Notes under the pieces: generated by a model
Told to the model about the DNA's origin: nothing
Database searches by the model: none
What the model saw: only the letters and a program-made list of their open reading frames with translations
Assembly: GCA_019916065.1 (NCBI GenBank)
Contig: CM034239.1
Span: forward strand, 36,604,419-36,668,418
Source of the DNA: Vitellaria paradoxa
Taxonomy: Eukaryota > Streptophyta > Magnoliopsida > Ericales > Sapotaceae
Direction: 5' to 3'
Length of the DNA stretch: 64,000 nucleotides
Translations under genes and position numbers: made by a program
Shown here: positions 56,701-64,000 of the stretch, piece after piece
Layout of the letters: every line of letters begins with the position of its first letter
Numbering within the stretch: position 1 is the stretch's first letter

Positions 56701-56778
56701 TCTCTATATAAAGCTCCCCCATTGACATTTATGTCTCATTCAAGAATTAGTACTGCTAAACAAATTGACTCGCACACT
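56701..56778 (+). promoter_or_regulatory. TATA box and leader of the second RLP gene
   Basis: CTCTATATAAAGC at 56702-56714 is placed like the TATA box of the first RLP gene, and the leader is homologous. It lies downstream of an earlier in-frame ATG at 56608, which argues for the start at 56779. Confidence 0.75.
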
Positions 56779-59700
56779 ATGGGATCGACTGTGCATCTTT
56801 TCCTGTTCCTCAATTTGCTCTTCGTGCTTTCTTGCTTTAATTTTATTATACCCACATACTCTCTGTCTCCAATTCAGCCTCAATGCCATGCAGATGAGAT
56901 CTCTGCCCTCCTGCAATTCAAACAAACCTTTGCAATGGATGAATCTGCTTCTGTTGCTCCTTCGTCTTATTCGAAATTTTCCTCTTGGAAACTTGAAAGA
57001 CAAAATAGCGGCAATTGTTGTGCTGCATGGGATGGTGTGGAGTGTGATGAGTCTACGGGTCATGTGATTGGTCTTGACCTCAGCAGCAGTTTCCTCTTTG
57101 GCTCCATCAATTCAAGCAGCAGCCTCTTCACCCTACTTCACCTCCAGAGACTTAACCTTGCCGATAATAACTTCAACTACTCACAAATCCCATCAGAAAT
57201 TGGCCATCTCTCGCACCTAACTAGTCTCAACCTTTCCCAAGCATGGTTTTCCGGTCAAATCCCCTCGGGAATCTTGAAACTGTCCAAATTAACTTCCCTT
57301 GATCTGTCCAACAACGTTGACTCTTCCTCCTTGGGATTATTGAAACTCAAAAAAACTGATTTTAACAGCTTGCTTCAGAATTTAACCAATCTGGAAGAAC
57401 TTCATCTGAGTCAGGTGGACATATCTTCTAAAGTGCCTGAAATATTGGCCAATTTAACTTCTTTGACAACTCTCGTCCTGAGAGATTGTGGGTTGCATGG
57501 TCAATTCCCCATTCATATATTCCACCTACCAAACCTTCGAGTTCTCTCCGTGCATTACAATCAGTATCTCACTGGCCAGTTACCTGAATTTCACCTAAGT
57601 AGCCATCTTGAGACTTTGAGACTTGCTTCCACTGGGTTCTCTGGTAAGTTACCGGACTCCATCGGAAATCTTAATTTCTTGAATATGTTAGATGTTTATA
57701 AATGCAACTTCTCAGAATCCCTTCCGACTTCCCTTGATAACTTGACACGGCTCACTTATCTGGATCTTAGTTTTAATAAATTCAGTGGTGATATTCCTCA
57801 TTTGGGAGGACTATCACGACTAAGATCTTTGTCGCTATGCACCAATGAATTCAATGTAGGGACTTTGCCTTGGCTTGGTAAATTGGCTGAACTCACTAAA
57901 TTATACCTGTGCGACATTAATCTGGTCGGTTCGATCCCACCGTCACTTTCTAATTTATCCCATCTTACTCATTTATTACTTCAACATAATCACTTTACTG
58001 GTGAAATCCCACCTCAATTAGCAAACCTAACCCAACTAATTGCACTCAGTCTTTCTGAAAATCAATTGCAAGGCCAAATTCCAAGTTCATTGTCAAACCT
58101 CAAGAGCCTTGATGAATTTAATGCTTGTTGCAATAGTTTCAGCGGCACATTTGATTTCAATATTCTTCTAAAGCTCAAAAGCCTTACCAAACTCCAATTG
58201 CAAGGGAACAAGTTGACAGTGCTAGCGGAGAATACTAGAAATTCCACTCTTCCAAAGTTCAAGATCTTAGGGTTGGGTTCGTGCAACTTGAAGAGGTTCC
58301 CAGATTTTCTACGTTTCCAAGATAAGCTTGAGGTGCTAATCCTTTCGGATAACAAATTTCAAGGTCAAATTCCAGGATGGATGTTGAACATATCTAAAGA
58401 AACTCTGGAGACGCTATTCCTTGATCGCAACTTTCTAACAGGCTTTGACCAAAGTCCTGCTATTCTTCCATGGGTTAATTTAGCCCTTTTACAGCTTGAA
58501 ATTAATTCCCTCCAAGCACCCCTGCCAATTCCACCATTGTCCACCATATTTTATGATATCTCGGACAATAGATTGATGGGAGAAATCTCACCAATGATCT
58601 GTCAGTTGGGTTCTCTTGGCGTGCTTGATTTGTCTAACAACAACTTCAATGGAACTATACCTCCATGCTTGGCCAACTTTAGCAATTCTCTTTCTGTTCT
58701 CAACCTCAAAGGCAACAACTTTCATGGGCCCATTCCTCAAGCATACAATCGAGAAAACCATTTGAAGATGATTGACTTCAGTCAAAATCAACTAGAGGGG
58801 AGAGTGCCAAGATCATTGGCGAACTGTACTATGCTTGAGATTTTTGATATCTCGGATAATCGAATAGAAGATGAATTCCCCCTTTGGTTGGGTGCCATTC
58901 CAAAGTTACGTATTCTCATTTTGCGGTCCAACAGATTCTATGGTACATTAGAGGGCCCTAAAACTAATTCAGAGTTTTCGAATTTGCACATCATTGACCT
59001 CTCTCACAATGGTTTTACGGGCCCTTTGCCAGCAAGATTCTTCCTGAATTGGAATCCAATTAAAGCTTCTGATTTCAGGATACCAATGTATTTGCAAGCA
59101 CCTCTACGTTTTGGAGCGCAGGGTCAAGTTTGGAATGTGGATTATGTCTACTCAATCACCATTACGACCAAAGGTGTGAAAAGAAAATACGTGAAGATCC
59201 TAACTATCTTCACTGCAATTGATCTCTCAGGCAACAAATTCAAAGGTGAGATTCCAGAATCTATAGGAAACCTCGAGAGGCTTCAGCTGCTTAATCTTTC
59301 AAATAATAACCTAAGTGGTGGAATCCCACCTAGCTTAGGTAACTTGAAAAACCTCGAAGCGATGGACCTTTCTCGAAACAAGCTTTCAGGAGAGATACCT
59401 CAGCAGCTAGCACAGCTCACTTTCCTTTCATTCTTAAATGTTTCGTATAACAATCTCACCGGGCACATACCAGTAGGGCCGCAATTCGACACATTTCAAA
59501 ACACTTCATATGATGGGAGTCCAGGATTATGCGGAGAACCTTTGTTGAGGAAATGTGGAAGCTCGGTGCATCAATCACAACCATCAGCGCCTGTTAGCGA
59601 TTCAGAATTCCCAGGTACAACAATTGATTGGATTGTCAGAGTCCTAGGATACGGAAGTGGAACAGTAGTAGGGGTGATTATTGGGCAAATCTTAACTACG

Positions 59701-59781
59701 AGGTATCATGAATGGTTCGTTGAAACTTTTGGACGGAAGAGGCAGAAACAGAAACAGAGAAGGGCAAAAGGGAGCAGTTGA
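56779..59781 (+). CDS. Receptor-like protein, Cf-like extracellular LRR, intact
   Basis: A single exon of 1000 codons. The open frame extends up to 56608, but that part precedes the TATA box. The start at 56779 (MGSTVHLFLFLNLLFVLSC) gives a signal peptide and aligns with the sister gene. The N-cap carries Cys36, Cys80-Cys81 and Cys89 (NCCAAWDGVEC). It is followed by about 30 plant-type LRRs with many N-glycosylation sites (LDLSNN, GxIPxxLxNL). The island region, SITITTKGVKRKYVK, separates the last four LRRs, as in Cf/RLP proteins. Then come the C-cap (GLCGEPLLRKCG), an acidic spacer, a transmembrane helix (about 955-972, YGSGTVVGVIIGQ with GxxxG spacing) and a short basic tail (RKRQKQKQRRAKGSS). 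There is no kinase, so signalling would need a SOBIR1/BAK1-type co-receptor at the plasma membrane. The likely role is perception of a microbial or cell-wall ligand, which is not known. Confidence 0.94.
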   Translation: MGSTVHLFLFLNLLFVLSCFNFIIPTYSLSPIQPQCHADEISALLQFKQTFAMDESASVAPSSYSKFSSWKLERQNSGNCCAAWDGVECDESTGHVIGLDLSSSFLFGSINSSSSLFTLLHLQRLNLADNNFNYSQIPSEIGHLSHLTSLNLSQAWFSGQIPSGILKLSKLTSLDLSNNVDSSSLGLLKLKKTDFNSLLQNLTNLEELHLSQVDISSKVPEILANLTSLTTLVLRDCGLHGQFPIHIFHLPNLRVLSVHYNQYLTGQLPEFHLSSHLETLRLASTGFSGKLPDSIGNLNFLNMLDVYKCNFSESLPTSLDNLTRLTYLDLSFNKFSGDIPHLGGLSRLRSLSLCTNEFNVGTLPWLGKLAELTKLYLCDINLVGSIPPSLSNLSHLTHLLLQHNHFTGEIPPQLANLTQLIALSLSENQLQGQIPSSLSNLKSLDEFNACCNSFSGTFDFNILLKLKSLTKLQLQGNKLTVLAENTRNSTLPKFKILGLGSCNLKRFPDFLRFQDKLEVLILSDNKFQGQIPGWMLNISKETLETLFLDRNFLTGFDQSPAILPWVNLALLQLEINSLQAPLPIPPLSTIFYDISDNRLMGEISPMICQLGSLGVLDLSNNNFNGTIPPCLANFSNSLSVLNLKGNNFHGPIPQAYNRENHLKMIDFSQNQLEGRVPRSLANCTMLEIFDISDNRIEDEFPLWLGAIPKLRILILRSNRFYGTLEGPKTNSEFSNLHIIDLSHNGFTGPLPARFFLNWNPIKASDFRIPMYLQAPLRFGAQGQVWNVDYVYSITITTKGVKRKYVKILTIFTAIDLSGNKFKGEIPESIGNLERLQLLNLSNNNLSGGIPPSLGNLKNLEAMDLSRNKLSGEIPQQLAQLTFLSFLNVSYNNLTGHIPVGPQFDTFQNTSYDGSPGLCGEPLLRKCGSSVHQSQPSAPVSDSEFPGTTIDWIVRVLGYGSGTVVGVIIGQILTTRYHEWFVETFGRKRQKQKQRRAKGSS

Positions 59782-62035
59782 GGAAAGAAAAGTTGATTTG
59801 TCAATGATTCATGGAAAGCTTCATACTTTATTATGTGGGGTGTTTGTTTTAGAATTGTATGCTGAATCGTTTTGCGATCTGCTTTTTAACAAACTTATAT
59901 AGTTATGCTTTGGGTAATTTGTTTGGAAATTCAAGGGCATTTGAGATAATTTGTATGGGACTTGCTATTTTACGTTTTTAACACCAACTTGCTTTTGTCC
60001 ACGAATGAGAGTGAATGTATTTCGCTACTACTATGAAACACAAATTCGACTCCTTTCTTCCTATAAACCTTTATTCATAATAAAAATTACGTGGAAAACT
60101 TTACTATGAAACAAATTCTATAGTAAACCTCTGGGTAAGAGTTATTTTTATATTTTTACAAACTTTCTATATATGGGCAAATTTTTAAAAATTTAATCAA
60201 CATACGATTAGAAAACACACACACACATATTTGAAACCAATAAAGTTTGAATCTTCAATCAAGTCTTTTTGTTAAATGAGATGAGTTTGAGTTCAAAGAA
60301 ACTCGATTTGTTAGGTTTGAGAGCCTACTTATATAGTATATAATATAAACATAATATTAATATATATTATATTGATATAAATGGATTTTATAAATCTTGT
60401 TTAATTAGTTAGTTGTTTTGTTAGCATTTTGTGATTGTTTTTATTTTTTTATGTCATTTTATTTTTGCTATAAAAATATAACATTTTAGACTTTCTGAAG
60501 TTGTATAAAACTTCATATCAATTACCAAGAACTTTAAGAGTTGAAATTTGACTTATTATAACTTTCAATTATTTCTTATGATAGAAATTATTATTTGGTA
60601 AAATAACTATTTGATAATCTTCGATATTTTGTTTAATTTTTCGGATATTCAATGCAAAAGAGTTTCAATTAATTGAGCTTCACCTCAATATTTTTTCAAC
60701 GAGTTGAGTTCGAGCCTAATCTTTTTAAACTCTACCAAACTCAAGCTCAACAAATATAAAATGAGACAAATAGAGTCTGAGTACAACAAAATGACTTGGC
60801 TCATTTATACCTCTACATGTTAAGCATTCGCCAACTGTAATTCCAACAAATTCGTAATTTTATCACCAAAACCATATTTTACACAATTACTGAGAAAAGT
60901 TGAACATTGGTCAGATGTCACTTTTTTTTATGGAACCTAATATTTTATTTTGATCAAATTTAAAGTTTTCAGTGATTATAATTTTAAAATTTGAAGTTCG
61001 GTACTAAATTGAAGACTTGTTTTAAATGTTTTTCTTGAACCGAGTTGGACTAAAGCGGCTGTTGGATCAAGCAGGTGGCTAGTGGCCTATTATCTCTCTC
61101 TCTCTGTCTCTCTCTCTCTCTTCCTATTGGTTCTCTTTTGGCAAAACAAACCCCCCGGGGGGGAGGGGTAGATTATATAAGAAATTTAAATGCGTCTATG
61201 AAGCTCCTCCAACGGATTTCACATTTTAAGAAACCCATTTCTTATCCTTTATTGAGATGGACGATTCAAGACAAAATAAGTTTAAAAATTTTAGATTGAA
61301 ATTTTTAAATTAATTTTTATTATAAATCGCCTGATTTTGATTGGATAACTCACAATTTCGATGTCACATACCTTACATCAAAAGAGATGTTAACCATTCC
61401 CTTTTTTATTCGACTTTTCGTTTTTATTTAATTGGATGGTCCTACAATATCTTACAATAATATTTAAATTTTTATGTTATATCTATATAAGCTATTTATC
61501 ATTCACATATATAATATACCTATATAACATATAAATTACAAGAAGTAAAGTTATTTCTTGTGACTTCTAAAATCTTAAATTGATTTTCCTATGACTTTAA
61601 AAACTGGAACTGGTCCTCCCCCCCCCCGGGGGGCGGGGGAAGGAGGGCGAACCTCTTAGTTTTTATTAATTGCGCTCACTTATTGCAAAGAAAAACCGTG
61701 ACTACAAAATTATCAATTTTTTTGCTAAAAATAAATAAGAAAAATGAAGTTTAAATGCATTCCAAGAGGCCAACTTATATATGTTTGTTGACCCAAGCAA
61801 AAGACCAAGCTAGGCAATGATAAACACTATTTTAGCAAAAACAGAGAAGAAATCAAAACATAAAGAGTAAACATACTTTTTTTTATATACATAAAAAAAT
61901 AAAAAAAAAATTAATTAAGAAAAAAAACCATTGTACATATAATAAACCAAGGCCATCCACCCCTCCTTGTGTGCGTGAGATTCACTTTTCATCCGTCACT
62001 CTAGTGCTAGCATTATTATCTTGGTTCTTTATGTG
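59782..62035. other. Intergenic DNA right of the second RLP gene
   Basis: The first ~200 bases are 3' flank homologous to that of the first RLP gene. The remainder is AT-rich with a TC repeat (61091-61122), a CA run (60219-60229) and two C6G6-type palindromes at 61151-61163 and 61618-61640. No gene was recognised. Confidence 0.5.
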
Positions 62036-63160
62036 AATGATATGATCATAATAAAGAATGATCATTAAAGTATTGTGGAATTTAAGAAGTTGTTAAAGGA
62101 TTTTTTTCGTATAAAAGATTTTGACACTCTCACTTATTTTCTCAGGATAAAACTATCACATTTCGCTGATAAAATATTTCTTACTCAGCGGAAGTACATT
62201 AAGGATTTACTTAAATTGTCCAATCTTACTGATTATAAAACATGTGTTACCCCAATGGAACAAAACTTGAAATTGAAGTGGGATGAGGGCAACCAATATC
62301 AAACTCTACTTTATATCAGCATTTAGTGGGCAATCTAATTTATCTTACTATAACATAATCTGGTATCTCTTTTGTCATCCAAAATGTAAGTCAGTTTGTT
62401 TCTAATCCAAGGCGACATCATCTTTCTGCCCTCCATCATATTCTTCGCTACCTTAATGGTACATGTGATTATAAGCTTAATTTCCCTATGCTGGTTGTGT
62501 TGAAACACAATGCTCTCTTTTGGGGTAATGTGTTTATATAAGTGCTTCTCCCATCCTTGGAAGTGTAAGAAGTAGGAGAGGGTGTCTAAATTTTCCACAG
62601 ACGCTTAGTATCATTCTATGTCCTCTATCAGTTTTGAAATTGTACAATTTCAATGACTTCTTGGGGAACTTGGTGTCACTTGCTCTCAACCAACAACTCT
62701 TTATGGAGACAATACTAGTGCCATTAATATTGCAACTAATCCGGTGCATCATAAGCGGACTAAGCATATTGAGGTAGATTGTCATTATGTTTGCGAGTTG
62801 ATTCAAGATAAGATTCTCGCACTAGCTTATGTCTCCTCCCATGATCAAATCGTTGATTTGTTTACCAAGTCCATGTCTTCTACTCGTCATGTCTATCTCG
62901 TTGGCAAATTGACACTTGTTGATAATTACCATCAATTTGAGGGGGGATGTTAGAAGGAGAAGATTTTGCCTAATATTGAGGAAAGACTAATCAACACAGA
63001 TTGGAAGTTAAGAGGAAATCCTTCCTAATATTATGTGTTGCAAGTATGAATATATTGTTTCCTTATATAGATTAGTTTATCCTGTATAGAATAGGTATGT
63101 CTCTGTATATATTTTGGAAGGCTCCTACACACTTAATCAAGAAGGGGATTTTATTTCTCC
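62036..63160 (+). mobile_element. 3' end of a Ty1/Copia element, decayed
   Basis: The fragment starts inside reverse transcriptase and ends in a probable 3' LTR. A polypurine tract (TTTGAGGGGGGA, 62936-62947) precedes TGTTAGAAGGAG at 62948, the LTR start. A TATATAGATTAG and TAATCAAGAAGGGG text typical of such LTRs follow. The LTR end was not fixed. There is no 5' half and no 5' LTR. It is unrelated in sequence to the element at 7918-12942. Confidence 0.82.
62040..62953 (+). pseudogene. Copia reverse transcriptase end and RNase H remnant
   Basis: YVNDMI (YxDD region, second Asp altered) at about 62032 is followed by VEFKKLLKDFFRIKDF, TYFLRIKLSH and FLTQRKYIKDLL (62075-62326), the end of reverse transcriptase. 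After stops and shifts the RNase H tail is read at 62700-62953: TLYGDNTSAINIATNPV, then HHKRTKHIEVDCHYV, then DQIVDLFTKSM and KLTLVDNY. This matches Copia Pol C-termini closely, with many breaks. Confidence 0.88.
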
Positions 63161-64000
63161 AAAATTGTTTGTAGCGCTCCCAGTGAATCTCACCTACATT
63201 TTTGTACTAGTCTCACTCAGGTTGTGGATGAACCTTCTATGTTTGAACACTGCCCAAAGCCTCATATCCAAGCCAACATGTCCGCATTCCTGTTGACCCT
63301 TCGATTTAGCTCAGGCTATAGAATGGCTTCCTTCATTTTGTCGATAAATAAGCAATGTTAGAACATTTTGCACCATTTATCAATAGAAAATATTGTTGCA
63401 TTTTCCATGACCCCCCATCCACTTCTAGACATTTTTTTAACTGCCTTTGATGAATCTGACATGATGAAAATAAGCAGTGAGGAAAAGCTGACAAGCAGGG
63501 CTTTCCAAATTGCTTTATGTTTTGATTCATTAGAGTACATCACCCCTGCATTGTTGGAGTCATCCAAATTTCATTTAAACCAAACTTTTCGGCCTTTGTG
63601 GGGGCCTGCCAAGACGCTTTTTCCTTGCTGATTTGGTGTTGGTCTAGTAGCCACTATGAAGAATCCATGAGCTTCAAACCTTACTAAACAAAAGCTGCAA
63701 AAATAGCTCGTACCCAAAGTCCGATTCTAATAAATACCAAGTAATAAACCTCCTTCCATATTTAGGACCTATTATATATAGTTGTGTCACTTTTATTACT
63801 ATACATTTGATCAAGTTACAATATCATCCCTCTATTCAATTCTGTTAAAAAATGAATTGGACAGAGGATTGACATTTAAATTGAATCAAATTTAAATGGG
63901 TAAAGTGGCAAAACTAAAAATACGAATTCCTAAATGAGATTTTGTGATACAAGACTTGCTCAAACTCATTCATTTACAAAATGAGTATAGCTTAACAATA
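63161..64000. other. Unassigned DNA at the right end
   Basis: Less AT-rich between 63170 and 63650 than the rest, with short open frames on both strands (for example plus 63368-63631, minus 63567-63358). None has a domain I can name. It could be a gene or transposon relic continuing beyond the window. Confidence 0.35.

Larger units (their letters stand above)
52265..59990 (+). repeat. Segmental duplication, copy 2 (mate at 43975-48900)
   Basis: Same landmarks and order as copy 1. The upstream part is longer by about 2.8 kb because of insertions, among them the MITEs at 52787 and 53154 and the DNA at 54100-56200. Copy 2 keeps the intact gene. Confidence 0.88.

Noticed and set aside
56608..56778. 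57-codon N-terminal extension of the second RLP frame
   Set aside because: It lies upstream of and across the TATA box and has no counterpart in the sister gene. The signal peptide starts at 56779.
63368..63631. 87-codon plus-strand frame and overlapping minus-strand frames
   Set aside because: No motif is recognisable and the two strands are open to a similar degree, so neither can be preferred.

Overview
The window is AT-rich nuclear DNA from a flowering plant, most likely a dicot. The evidence is GT-AG introns, CYP71-type cytochrome P450 genes, Cf-like leucine-rich-repeat receptor-like proteins, and several families of plant retrotransposons, CACTA, hAT and MITE elements. The sequence does not identify the species.

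Host genes are few. An apparent first coding exon of an unrecognised, plastid-type protein lies on the minus strand at 812-1210; its other exons are not recognised. Two same-strand CYP71D-like P450 genes (21101-25084 and 28917-30540) are tandem duplicates with one intron each at the same codon position. They differ in intron length (2418 against 91 bases) and in the I-helix acid/alcohol pair. A third copy of their promoter, without a gene, sits at 27077-27240 inside a long inverted repeat. Two tandem copies of a larger segment carry receptor-like protein (RLP) genes. The first (45642-48672) has two single-base deletions and looks like a pseudogene; the second (56779-59781) is intact, with 1000 codons and no intron. 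Nothing here is an operon. The P450s would act at the ER membrane in specialised metabolism, and the RLP at the plasma membrane as a pattern or effector sensor.

Most of the remainder is mobile-element debris. 1-7.9 kb is intergenic, with a 431-base insertion flanked by a 14-base duplication and a GC-richer block that may be organellar. 7918-12942 is a decayed, full-length Ty1/Copia element. 13.2-18.0 kb holds a decayed Ty3/Gypsy 3' half with a very long LTR, and remains of a second one. 22.3-23.2 kb is a TRIM-like element inside the P450 intron. 28.4-28.6 kb is a SINE. 31.3-32.5 and 41.7-43.3 kb are elements filled with the same roughly 130-base repeat. 33.2-34.7 kb is a Copia gag relic split by an 885-base hAT element. 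35598-40337 is a CACTA element with a decayed transposase. 40450-41695 is a miniature Copia derivative whose coding region is largely replaced by a GC-rich minisatellite. 52.8-53.7 kb holds two MITEs whose empty sites are preserved in the sister RLP segment. 62.0-63.2 kb is a Copia 3' end.

All alignments were made by eye. Family names rest on motifs, not database searches. No tRNA, rRNA or CRISPR array was recognised.
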